Shown here one piece after another: positions 19,701 through 27,049 of a DNA stretch of 64,000 bases. Both the position numbers and the translations under genes were made by a program. The stretch spans positions 83,738 through 147,737 of the forward strand of contig JAQBPN010000001.1 of NCBI GenBank assembly GCA_028287505.1. The letters are read 5' to 3'. Within the stretch, counting starts at the first letter, position 1. Every line of letters begins with the position of its first letter. The notes under the pieces are model-generated. The model saw nothing but the letters and a program-made list of their open reading frames with translations, had not been told where the DNA came from and did not search any database. This DNA comes from Fibrobacterota bacterium (GTDB lineage Bacteria; Fibrobacterota; Fibrobacteria; UBA11236).

Positions 19701-20587
19701 CGGCATCAACATTTATTTATGGGCAGACGGGTTATGCAGCGGGTGGCGGAGTTTATAAAACTACCAATGGCGGTGTCACTTGGGTCAAGCTCCCAACAAT
19801 TACCGATGATATCAGTGCCGCTTATTTCACGGATAGGGATACGGGATACGCGGTTGGTGGCTCTGGCCTGATCTTGAAAACATCGGATGGTGGAAACAAT
19901 TGGTCTTTACCTCAGTCTGGACTTGATAGCAATTTGCATTATTCTTGTGTGTTTTTCCCGACTAAGAGGAATGGATATGCGGCTTCCGCAACTGGTCTGG
20001 TTGTAAAAACCACCAATGCCGGAAACACCTGGAGTTCGACCACCAGTGGTACCCCATTAAGTTTGGGGTCTATCCATTTCACGGATGCTTCTACCGGCTA
20101 CACCACAGGTTATGGGGGAGACGGTGACTTCGGAATCTTCAAAACCGGCAACGGAGGCGATTCTTGGGATCGGGTTGGCAGCCTAAATGCCTATGGCGGA
20201 GCTGTCTATTTCACCAACGCAAGCACCGGCTACGTAGTACTCGATGGTGGAACCATTGTAAAAACCACGAATGCCGGAGCGAAATGGGACACCCTTCCCC
20301 ACTCCGACATTTCCCACCTATTAGCTGTCCATTTTCCGGATAACAATAACGGATATGCGGCAGGATATGTAGGTGCGATCCTTAAAACCACAAATGCCGG
20401 AGCGAAATGGACCGTACTCAATAGCAATACCACGGAAAATATCCGCTCGCTCTTTTTCCTTGATGCAAGCGTTGGGTATGCAGGAGGTGATAATGGGTTG
20501 ATAACCATGACCGTGGATGGCGGTGCCACTTGGAGTCAACAAAACACACCCACGGCGGGGGCATTTAATTCGATACAATTTCCTTAG
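16751..20587 (+). CDS. Giant surface lipoprotein with Ig-like, PKD and YCF48-type propeller domains
   Basis: A 1278-residue lipoprotein (lipobox LVLAC-like, IVLAC). In order: a unique N-terminal domain; three or four BIG2-like beta-sandwiches (about 210-480; VSPASADTAVTWSLKDSTIA); a PKD domain (about 485-560; FRWDLNGDGTWDG); four Ig-like repeats of about 90 residues, each ending like HTLYVQESDSAGNWS; and a C-terminal propeller of seven or so YCF48/Asp-box repeats (KTTNGGVTW, KTSDGGNNW, KTTNAGAKW). It is probably an adhesin or extended surface scaffold. No sorting module is seen, in keeping with lipid anchoring. The last about 1 kb is clearly more AT-rich than the first 2.5 kb, suggesting a composite origin. 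Confidence 0.8.
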   Translation: MSMKSPLRARAIGFLFAALALIVLACGLAGNENTDQTFSFTKSYDELAQFDSVQIVLKDTSGHTLDNLYRGKVDTVREIEQLKAIHWKGGIAVISIIGYQGGEIVYKVEKRFNGANDQVLDTLRLILPGTTLSIDGLELQMTEGDSVSFPKITVTPVELSDKSLSFASSAPQLLQVGPTYLRALQRGTAKLTATLKSNPGKSLVFNVTILPNPLTPDSLFLTPDTLRLAAGGSAGSLAVKVSPASADTAVTWSLKDSTIARITGPGIIEGVKQGATVAFAISKRRPALLDSSIILVSSPVAVKEVKFQSDSLDLFVGGAAESLSVNVLPALANPKVAFEVMNPALVSLIGSRVQGLAEGTTGVIARSTENPAAADTLKVVIFPTQKIDSVRLSLDTLKLFTGAPGATLTPKVYPLTSNPSLLWRSQNPAVATVDGAGKVSPVSPGKTLVIAFSRVDSTRQDTAIVLVKRDMPQVSVGRDTVIPLGTSLSFRPQVTQEYGSVVQFRWDLNGDGTWDGTSDSIKTVSYTYAEAKEVVAAFSIKDTEGNDTTVTRKIKVVAGPAVQILSPKDSTYTRLFTIDVTWSVNAKEQDSLKKQTLKLGVNTVTRSAKDESGNLYSASITVIVDTTPPNKPLVHGPATTASKTPTWTWASGGGGGAGTYKYWLDVDDSSKGKQIKDTTYTPPTELTEGVHTLFVAESDLAGNWSVAGKLAIKIDVTVPGTPLVAVTPASPTNVRKPKWIWATGGNGGIGAYQYKLDNGNLATGATATTDTTFTPAANLANGSHTLYVQEKDSTGNWSASGSATISIDTIAPNAPVVTSTTASPTNNTMPTWNWTSGGGGKGIYRYKVGDTVWASSGSQGNGTTYTASALAEGDRTLFVEEQDSAGNWSTPGSKIIRIDLTPPGVPTVSSPGLKTISLKPTWSWTSAGSGGGGYRVKLDNSDFTSGSTTVSGSSFAPTSNQSEGTHTLYVQESDSAGNWSGAGSASTFIYGQTGYAAGGGVYKTTNGGVTWVKLPTITDDISAAYFTDRDTGYAVGGSGLILKTSDGGNNWSLPQSGLDSNLHYSCVFFPTKRNGYAASATGLVVKTTNAGNTWSSTTSGTPLSLGSIHFTDASTGYTTGYGGDGDFGIFKTGNGGDSWDRVGSLNAYGGAVYFTNASTGYVVLDGGTIVKTTNAGAKWDTLPHSDISHLLAVHFPDNNNGYAAGYVGAILKTTNAGAKWTVLNSNTTENIRSLFFLDASVGYAGGDNGLITMTVDGGATWSQQNTPTAGAFNSIQFP

Positions 20588-20821
20588 CGGTATCTACTTA
20601 CAGATTGAGCAAACGAAGCGGAGAGTACAATGTCCATACCCCGATTGAGAGACTTTTAATCTAAATACTTTCAAGTCTCATTAATCGGCAGAATTTGGAA
20701 TAACCATTTGGAAAACGAATACCATTTCAATGCGAGCTTGCCTCGATTGGAAACCGAGGCATACTGGAGAATCGGAAAACCGCTTACTGTAGCACATTGA
20801 CCCGGCACACAATCGGAGATA

Positions 20822-20863
20822 GAAAAAGCCGCCGGAACATTATCGAGTTCCTACGGCTTTTTC
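20822..20863. terminator. Bidirectional terminator between convergent genes
   Basis: Arms GAAAAAGCCG (20822-20831) and CGGCTTTTTC (20854-20863), with an inner GGAAC/GTTCC pair, give T-runs on both strands. It serves the giant lipoprotein gene (+) and GSDH 2 (-). The surrounding 311-bp gap (20588-20898) is AT-rich and otherwise shows no gene. Confidence 0.85.
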
Positions 20864-20898
20864 GTCAAACCAATGACAGGAAAAGCAACCAGCTCTTA

Positions 20899-22557
20899 TT
20901 AATTCGAAAACTTTGCCAGCACTAATCCACTACGGAGCTTGCCAGTCAGTAAATTATTATCGACGGGCAGACTCTCGCCTTTTTGAAGTGAGGCAACTTT
21001 TTCCCCATTCATAGAATAAAGATCAACTTTGGTTGCGAACCCGGGGAATTCGATTCTTTCGCCCGGGAACACGGTGAGAAGTTTGTTTGCGGACGACGAT
21101 TTACCTGAAGCATTGGACTTGATTCCCGTCGTGCTGCAGGCACCCGTATAGTCGATCCTGGAGATCTTTCCCTTGAGGTCATTCAACCAATGTGCATTGT
21201 CTCCACCCCACTCAATAACATAAAGAGCGCCATCCGCTCCGACCTTGAAATCCATGGGCCGCGCCAGGCCTGTCAGTACGGTCTTAACGGATGTCAAAGA
21301 GCCGTCATCCGCCAATTTGAAAAAGCGGAACGTTGCATTATCTTCTTCGTGATTTGCCATGAAAAAGCCATTATCCATTGCCGGCGGCAGGCGTTTGGGG
21401 TTCGTCCCCATTGGATCAAATCTGTAAAATCCGCCGACCTTTATGCAGCGATTTCCAGTCTGAGGCTTAATACCCGCGATTGGCCATGAAGTGGAATTTG
21501 AGAACCAAAATAGGGACTTGGTACCCGCAGGCAGGTTCTTGATTCCGGTGTTGTTCTTGGAATTGTTGACCAGGTTCGCGGGATCGTACTTCTTCCCACT
21601 CATGTCCGAGTATGCTTGGTTGTCTCCCGACAGATATGGCCAGCCCAGGTTCGATGCCTGCTTGATTTGATTTACTTCGTCCTGACTGGGTATGGGGCCA
21701 TCCGAGCCATCCGGCCCCACTTCGCCGCTATAGGCCCAACCTGTTTTCGGATCAATCGTCAATGTGAACGGGTTTCGAACGCCCATGGCATAGATTTCAG
21801 GCTTGGTATTGGCTGTTCCGGCCGGAAACAAATTTCCAGCGGGAATCGAATAGGTTCCATCATCCTTTGGCGTGATCCGGAGAATCTTTCCTAATAGGCT
21901 ATTCGAGTTTGCCGAAGTCGCTTGGGCATCGAAGTTGTCCGTATTCTCGTTGACCGGTACGGCAAATCCACCAGCCGTGATTTTCAAGTCTCCCGCTGCG
22001 ATCAAAAGGTTCCCGGAGGGATCAAAGGCGATGGCTCCGGCTGCATGGATGATTAAGGCTCCATATGCGCTGAAAGGGTGCGGAATGCTCAAGACGACCT
22101 TTTCCGCAGTAAGAGCATCTCCTACGAGAGTATACCGTGACAGCCGGTAGCCCATAGGAGTCTTTAAAGTGTGATAGACGTAAACAAAAGAGTTGGATTC
22201 AAACTTGGGATCAAGGGCGATGCCGAGTACACCATCTTCGTTGTTCCTATTGTCATTCACAGTAATCGGCAATATCTCAACCGGATCTGCCGCTCCTGGC
22301 TTCAATACCAACACGGAACCCGTACGCTCGGTGAAGAAGATACGACCATCCTTCGCGACGGCCATTTTCATCGGGGACTCCAACCCCTTCGTTGTCAGAA
22401 CCGTCTTCTTGAAATCCGTCGTGGCGAAATCATTGCACGCCTGCCCCGCCGCCCGCCCGGCCCCCGCCGCCAGGACGCATCCCGCCAGCAAAAGGGATTT
22501 CAATCCCGCCGCGGCGGAAAGATGTCGGTGCGTTTGCGTCGTCTTGGTGTTACCCAT
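20899..22557 (-). CDS. Secreted glucose/sorbosone dehydrogenase-like propeller (GSDH 2)
   Basis: A 552-residue exported GSDH-family propeller. The start at 22557 has AGGAG 8 bp upstream and begins a long signal peptide. Family marks include MKMAVAKDGRIFFTERTG, GVLGIALDPKF, the His in IIHAAGAI (HAAG rather than the HxGG of its four paralogs), GVRNPFT and EIYAMG. The C-terminus (LYSMNGEKVASL...LRSGLVLAKFSN) looks like a short sorting module. It lies 53 bp after the kelch gene, probably as second gene of that operon. Most of the gene is more AT-rich than its own 5' 150 bp and its neighbours, hinting at transfer. Confidence 0.82.
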   Translation of the reverse strand: MGNTKTTQTHRHLSAAAGLKSLLLAGCVLAAGAGRAAGQACNDFATTDFKKTVLTTKGLESPMKMAVAKDGRIFFTERTGSVLVLKPGAADPVEILPITVNDNRNNEDGVLGIALDPKFESNSFVYVYHTLKTPMGYRLSRYTLVGDALTAEKVVLSIPHPFSAYGALIIHAAGAIAFDPSGNLLIAAGDLKITAGGFAVPVNENTDNFDAQATSANSNSLLGKILRITPKDDGTYSIPAGNLFPAGTANTKPEIYAMGVRNPFTLTIDPKTGWAYSGEVGPDGSDGPIPSQDEVNQIKQASNLGWPYLSGDNQAYSDMSGKKYDPANLVNNSKNNTGIKNLPAGTKSLFWFSNSTSWPIAGIKPQTGNRCIKVGGFYRFDPMGTNPKRLPPAMDNGFFMANHEEDNATFRFFKLADDGSLTSVKTVLTGLARPMDFKVGADGALYVIEWGGDNAHWLNDLKGKISRIDYTGACSTTGIKSNASGKSSSANKLLTVFPGERIEFPGFATKVDLYSMNGEKVASLQKGESLPVDNNLLTGKLRSGLVLAKFSN

Positions 22558-22610
22558 ATTGAACTCTCCTGAATTGGAAACGAAATCCCCTGGCATAATC
22601 TAACTCCGGT

Positions 22611-23744
22611 CTAGCGAATGAACTTGATGCTGTTCCGGGCGGCTTTGCGGTTACCGGGGGCGAAATGACCCAGTCGGCCGGTTACATCGATGAAAGGCGC
22701 GGAAAGGACGTGTCCCCCGGACTGTAGGCGGATCCCCTCGGTCCGCTTTCCAATCACGAGACGGGATGTGGTCCCGCCCGGGGGCACGAAGGCCTCCACG
22801 GTATTGATCAGGCCGTTGGCGGAAAAGCCTCCGAAAACGAAAATGGTATCCTGGAAATTGACGACCGACATGGCTTTGCGGGTCGCCGTCATCTTGAGGA
22901 CGGTTTTCCAGGCGTTTGTCGCGGGGTCGTATTCTTCGTTGACGTCGAATATGCCCGGCTTTTCCCCGCCCATGGCATAGAATTTCCCGCGGCTTTGGGC
23001 GAAGCCGATGTCGCTGCGGACGGTGAGCATGTCCTTGAAGGAGTACCATTTGTCGCTGGCGGGGGAATAGGCTTCCAGTTTGCCCATGCTGGTGGTGGCC
23101 AGCCGGCCCGAAGACACGTAGATGAGGCTGTCCAGCACGGCGGCGCCCACGTGTTCGCGCTTGGTGGGCATGGCCGTCCGCGTCGCCCAGGTATCCGTGG
23201 CCGGATTGTATTCCTGTACCAGGTCCAAAGCGACGCCGGTCCCATCGACCCCGCCAATCACGTAGATCTTCTCACCCAGGGAGACGACTCCCGCCGCCGC
23301 GGTCGAATGCGGTAGGGGCTTGATGGCGCGCCATTTGTCGGTTGCGGGATCGTATTCAAAGGCGCTGGTGCTGCCGCTCCACTCGGCTCCGGTGTTCAGA
23401 TTGGGTCCGCCTCCGGAGCCATAGGTGACTCCGCCCATTACGTAGAGTTTGCCGCCCGCGGAGGCCATGCCGGTATGGTGCAGGCTCACAGGTACCGGCG
23501 CGATGGCCTGCCAGGTGTTCGCGCCGGGAGTGTAGGCGTAGGCTTCCTTGGAGGGGTTGAGGCCGTTGAAGAAACCGCAGGCTACGTAGATCTTGTCGCC
23601 CAGGCGGGCCGCGCCGGTTTCCCCGCGCGAGGTGGGCAGGGCTGCCCGGGACATCCATTTGGCGGCGATGGTTTGCGCGCAGACGGGGCCCAGGAGCAAA
23701 AGCCCCAGGAATCCGGTCCGCATTGCGTTCGCCGTCCAAAACAT
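22611..23744 (-). CDS. Secreted kelch-repeat propeller protein
   Basis: A 377-residue exported protein with six or so kelch repeats, each with the GG doublet and spaced Y/W (KLYVMGGV...NTWQAIAPVP; KIYVIGGVDGTG...DTWATRTAMP; FYAMGGEK...NAWKTVLKM). Kelch propellers bind ligands or, in galactose oxidase-like proteins, carry catalysis; no copper-site or thioether residues are obvious here, so binding is likelier. The C-terminus (IDVTGRLGHFAPG) recalls the sorting module. The start at 23744 begins the signal peptide, with AAAGGG upstream; the frame continues far upstream without support. GSDH 2 follows after 53 bp. Confidence 0.8.
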   Translation of the reverse strand: MFWTANAMRTGFLGLLLLGPVCAQTIAAKWMSRAALPTSRGETGAARLGDKIYVACGFFNGLNPSKEAYAYTPGANTWQAIAPVPVSLHHTGMASAGGKLYVMGGVTYGSGGGPNLNTGAEWSGSTSAFEYDPATDKWRAIKPLPHSTAAAGVVSLGEKIYVIGGVDGTGVALDLVQEYNPATDTWATRTAMPTKREHVGAAVLDSLIYVSSGRLATTSMGKLEAYSPASDKWYSFKDMLTVRSDIGFAQSRGKFYAMGGEKPGIFDVNEEYDPATNAWKTVLKMTATRKAMSVVNFQDTIFVFGGFSANGLINTVEAFVPPGGTTSRLVIGKRTEGIRLQSGGHVLSAPFIDVTGRLGHFAPGNRKAARNSIKFIR

Positions 23745-24048
23745 CCGGTGCCCTTTCCTTTCCTGGCTTTCCGCCCGGGAAACCCACCTGGGGTCCCTTC
23801 GCGGCTCCGACGGCCCCTCGCCGCCGGCCAATGACGCCGGAGCGCATCGCTCTGGCGTCCAAACCCAACCACCGCCCAGGCCCGGACAATCCGGACCCAG
23901 ACGGGGCGGTGCATCCATGACCCGGTGGGGGGTGGCCAAGGATGTCGTTCGACCGAGAGTTGCGGCGCCGAACCGGCCGCCCCTCTCGAAACTCTGGGCC
24001 AGGGAGAAAGCATGTGCTTTCTTCCGTTATCGGCCCATCTTACTGAGA
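23745..24048. other. Non-coding gap with an 8-2-8 palindrome
   Basis: The gap holds AGAAAGCA-TG-TGCTTTCT at 24005-24022, a perfect 18-bp inverted repeat with 2-bp spacer. It lies 27 bp past the DUF1080 stop and 261 bp before the kelch start. It has no T-run, so an operator fits better than a terminator. The rest shows no gene. Confidence 0.45.
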
Positions 24049-25047
24049 TTACCGTGCCCGGGGCACGATCCCGGAAAAGGCGTTACCATCCCCGGTAACG
24101 CTCAGGATATGACTGCCGGCCCCCAAGGCCGGAAGCGATATCTCCATCGGAACTCCTGCGTCCGCCCGAACCGGGCGGGAAAAAACCGTGCGTCCCTGGA
24201 AATCGCGCAGGGATACCTTGATGGCCGATGAGCCGCCGGCCAGAAAGGAGGCCGGGATGAAAAGCGTATTTCCGGTCACGCCGATCGCGGCGTTGGCGGC
24301 CAGGGTTTGCGGGACAAGGCCGGCAGTGGCCGAATAGGAGTCGTCGAGGGTGACGGCGGCGGAATCGGGAATGGCGAAGGAGTTGTTCAGGGGCCGGATG
24401 AACACGTCCTTGAAATCGACCTTCATCACCAGGTCGGTGGCGTGCAATTGCAAGCCGATGTATCCGTTCAGAACCGATGCGGTGTATTCCGCGCAGAAAT
24501 TCCCGTTCAACTCGTGGCGGACTCTGCCGCCGTTGGCCGTGACCAGGAACTGGTTCCAGCCGTTGGCGTTGATGAACTTGCGGCAGGGATCATTCAATAC
24601 CATGTTCGCGTCCGTGGGATAAGCCCCTTCGGGATACATGGAACCGTCGAGTCCGTCCCCGATGTCCACCTGGTAGCCCTTCATCCGATGGGCGGTGGAA
24701 TCGAGGAAATCGGAGCGGTACTGCAATCCGCTATTGGTGTATCCCGCCGGGGTCTGCCAAAGCCTGGCCTTCACGGAAAGGACGAAATCCGAATACTTGC
24801 GGTTGGTATGGCAGAAGGTGTTGTAGGTGGCTTTTCCCTGGCCTTGCAGCATCCCGCTGTCCACGTGCCAATAGTCCGCTTGATAACCCCATCCGGAAAG
24901 GTCCTTGCCGTCGAACAGCTTCATCCAAACCGGTTTCGGCGGACTGCTTCCCATCGCCAGGCCGGTGACGACCAAGACCAAGGCGAATGCAGCCGGAACG
25001 AACCGGAGGCGCTTGCGACTGCTTTTTGGGTTGTTTTGGATGAGCAT
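24049..25047 (-). CDS. Secreted DUF1080 (3-keto-disaccharide hydrolase-like) protein
   Basis: A 332-residue exported protein. After the signal peptide, residues about 40-225 match DUF1080: FDGKDLSGW, HVDSGMLQG, NSGLQYRS, GYQVDIGDG and YIGLQLHA, a concanavalin-like fold. Characterised members hydrolyse 3-keto-glycosides made by sugar dehydrogenases; the activity here is inferred from family. The last about 90 residues (LRDFQGRTVFSRPV...GSHILSVTGD) form a sorting-like module. AGGA lies 4 bp before the ATG. A palindrome and a strong TATAAT upstream match those of GSDH 1. The mix with sugar-oxidising propellers suggests a shared oxidative route. Confidence 0.82.
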   Translation of the reverse strand: MLIQNNPKSSRKRLRFVPAAFALVLVVTGLAMGSSPPKPVWMKLFDGKDLSGWGYQADYWHVDSGMLQGQGKATYNTFCHTNRKYSDFVLSVKARLWQTPAGYTNSGLQYRSDFLDSTAHRMKGYQVDIGDGLDGSMYPEGAYPTDANMVLNDPCRKFINANGWNQFLVTANGGRVRHELNGNFCAEYTASVLNGYIGLQLHATDLVMKVDFKDVFIRPLNNSFAIPDSAAVTLDDSYSATAGLVPQTLAANAAIGVTGNTLFIPASFLAGGSSAIKVSLRDFQGRTVFSRPVRADAGVPMEISLPALGAGSHILSVTGDGNAFSGIVPRAR

Positions 25048-25109
25048 ATTCCTAATGGCCCCGTTCCCGGACCTCGGCCTGATTCGAGGTCCCGATGGGC
25101 TGACCGTAT

Positions 25110-25178
25110 ATTATACGGGAGGGGGGCATTGGGCACCGGGATTTTCCCTTCCGGGAAATGAATTTTCACAGTTGTGAA
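25110..25178 (-). promoter_or_regulatory. Candidate activator-type promoter of the DUF1080 gene
   Basis: The palindrome TTCACA-GT-TGTGAA occupies 25165-25178 and a -10 TATAAT reads on the minus strand at 25115-25110, 59 bp from the palindrome centre. The -35 position reads CGGTGC. The -10 lies inside a second perfect palindrome, CCGTATA-T-TATACGG (25104-25118). The predicted leader is about 56 nt. Confidence 0.6.
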
Positions 25179-25194
25179 CCCCCCCAATGGGCGA

Positions 25195-26694
25195 TTAAAG
25201 CCGTTTTTGGGTAATCAGCACCGGCCAACGAACCTCCCTGGGACGTTTTTCTCCCTCTTGGCCGGCCGGGTCGCCTTTGAGGTAGTCCCCCATCGAAAAA
25301 GGACGTCCCAGGGCTTGCCGGCACAGGATGACCATATAGAGGCCGACTTCCCGCCAGCGGGGAAGCCACGCGGCCAGGAACCGCGGGGAAAGCAGTTTCC
25401 ATGCCGGCAGCATCTCGCATTCATACAGGTTGAAGAGCGTTATCAGAAGCCGGAAGTATTTCGCGTCCGCCTTGCTGGATCGGAACAGCACCCGCTTGCT
25501 GATGCCCAGATGGATGAACATGTCCTGGGCCATGCACCTCCGGAATACGTAGGCGGAGGTGTAAATCTGGAGGGGGTTGGCTTCGTCATCCACCCCGGCC
25601 ACCTCCCGGATCACGCCGCGGTGGATGTCGATCCAGAACCGGCTGGTGCGCTTGCCGGATAACACGCAGGTTACCTGCCTGTCCTTGAAGGCGCGCCGGA
25701 CCACCCAGGGCAGGACCGCAATGAACCTGCGGAAATAACCTTCGACCTGGGCCAGGCTGGTATCGGTCCTGGCTTCCAGGGCGTAGAATTTTTCCAAGAC
25801 CTGGGATTGTCCCGCGGCGTAGGCCTCCAGGCAGCGATCCCGATCGGTGAAGTGCGGTCCTTTGGCGATGGCGAAGCCGGTTTGCGACGACCATGCGTCC
25901 CCGGAGACCATGGCCTTCACTTCCGGATGCGTCATGTCCCGGGAGCGGCAGTACGCCTCCACTTGCGGGGGCGTGGTGATGGTGTCGTTGAGGTGGAAGG
26001 TTTCCCGGTGCAGATAGCAATGGTTGCTGGCGAACGGGATGGCGTATCTGGCCCCGACCTTGCGGACGAAATCGGCGAAATCGCGGAGGTAGCGCCGGGA
26101 ATCCTCGCGCGGCCGCGCGGGCTCATCCATGAAATCGAAGCACATGCGCTCATTGGCGGAACTGTGGCTGCGGAACACGAAGTCGATGCGGGGATGGCGC
26201 GCCAGGATCTGATCCAGAGGGGCGCCCATGAACTTGGCGTCGTTGGCATTGAAGAGGGTCACTCCGCCGCACTCCACCACGGCGGCGCTGTCCATGAACG
26301 GGTAGAATTGGTAAGAACTCAACCGCAGGCCCGGCGCCAGCTCCACGGTTTGCCCATGGCGTATCTCGGTTACGTTTTCGAAACCCATTGCCAGGAGATC
26401 TTTTTTCATCCGCCTGGCCGGGGACTTCGGAATGAAGATGGGCGTATCCAGGGGGAACTTGCGCAGCGAAGGCCCATGGAAATGGTCCCAATGGATATGG
26501 GTGAGATAGAGAAAATCCGGCCGCAACGACTCGATCAGCTCCCGGGAGACCGGAGGGAAGTTCCACCATGATCTCCAATAGGAGCTGCCCACCAGCCACG
26601 GATCGAAAATCAGGCTCTTCCCCGCCCCTTTGACGAGCAGGCCCGCATGGGACAGGATTTGGAACTCGACGGACGGTGCGGATGCGACTCTCAT
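25195..26694 (-). CDS. MBL-fold metallohydrolase (CMAH-like, without Rieske domain)
   Basis: A 499-residue cytoplasmic protein. Residues about 5-270 form a metallo-beta-lactamase fold with the metal motif LTHIHWDHFHG and later SHSSANER and SNHCYLH histidines. The arrangement resembles the MBL domain of CMP-N-acetylneuraminate hydroxylase-like proteins, but no CxH...CxxH Rieske cluster is present. The C-terminal 230 residues are of unknown fold. The start at 26694 has GAGG 5 bp upstream. It is divergent from the msrAB pair. The substrate is unknown; a lipid- or sugar-linked phosphate is one possibility. Confidence 0.75.
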   Translation of the reverse strand: MRVASAPSVEFQILSHAGLLVKGAGKSLIFDPWLVGSSYWRSWWNFPPVSRELIESLRPDFLYLTHIHWDHFHGPSLRKFPLDTPIFIPKSPARRMKKDLLAMGFENVTEIRHGQTVELAPGLRLSSYQFYPFMDSAAVVECGGVTLFNANDAKFMGAPLDQILARHPRIDFVFRSHSSANERMCFDFMDEPARPREDSRRYLRDFADFVRKVGARYAIPFASNHCYLHRETFHLNDTITTPPQVEAYCRSRDMTHPEVKAMVSGDAWSSQTGFAIAKGPHFTDRDRCLEAYAAGQSQVLEKFYALEARTDTSLAQVEGYFRRFIAVLPWVVRRAFKDRQVTCVLSGKRTSRFWIDIHRGVIREVAGVDDEANPLQIYTSAYVFRRCMAQDMFIHLGISKRVLFRSSKADAKYFRLLITLFNLYECEMLPAWKLLSPRFLAAWLPRWREVGLYMVILCRQALGRPFSMGDYLKGDPAGQEGEKRPREVRWPVLITQKRL

Positions 26695-27049
26695 GGAGGC
26701 CTCGATCGGATTCGGATATCGGAAAAACCGCCGCGGCCCAATCCGGGCCGCGGCAGTGATGCTTCCGGAGCGCGGGTCCCGGAACAGCATCCGGCAGGGA
26801 TGAAAAGCAAAACGGATACCGGATATTTGCGCGGACCCCGATCGGGAGGCGCTTGGCCTTTTCCGGGAATTTGGGCCCGTGGACGCCCATTTCGGCCCGG
26901 GGAAGCGATCAAATTCTGCCCGCGCGGTCCGGGATTGAGCAATCGGGTTTTTTCCGGGAGTTGCCTGCAACATCCCCCCGCCACCCCGGACCAATACGTA
27001 TAGAACGGCAATCACCTTGGTATTTTGATCATCAGCTTGGAGGCTTTTT
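26695..27049. other. Divergent intergenic region between MBL gene and msrAB
   Basis: A 355-bp spacer. On the plus side TATAGA (about 27000-27005) and GGAGG (27039-27043) serve the first msrAB gene. On the minus side a terminator-like hairpin sits 29-60 nt before the MBL start. I could not recognise a known riboswitch or other gene. Confidence 0.45.
26723..26754 (-). terminator. Terminator-like hairpin in the leader of the MBL gene
   Basis: On the minus strand GCCGCGGCCC and GGGCCGCGGC pair perfectly around a 5-nt loop (26730-26754) and are followed by GGTTTTT. It reads toward the MBL start 29 nt further on, so it could act as an attenuator or stop upstream antisense transcription. Confidence 0.55.

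Noticed and set aside
26695..27049. A possible SAM or other riboswitch before msrAB
   Set aside because: I could not find the conserved core of any riboswitch class; only a promoter-like TATAGA and a ribosome binding site are visible.
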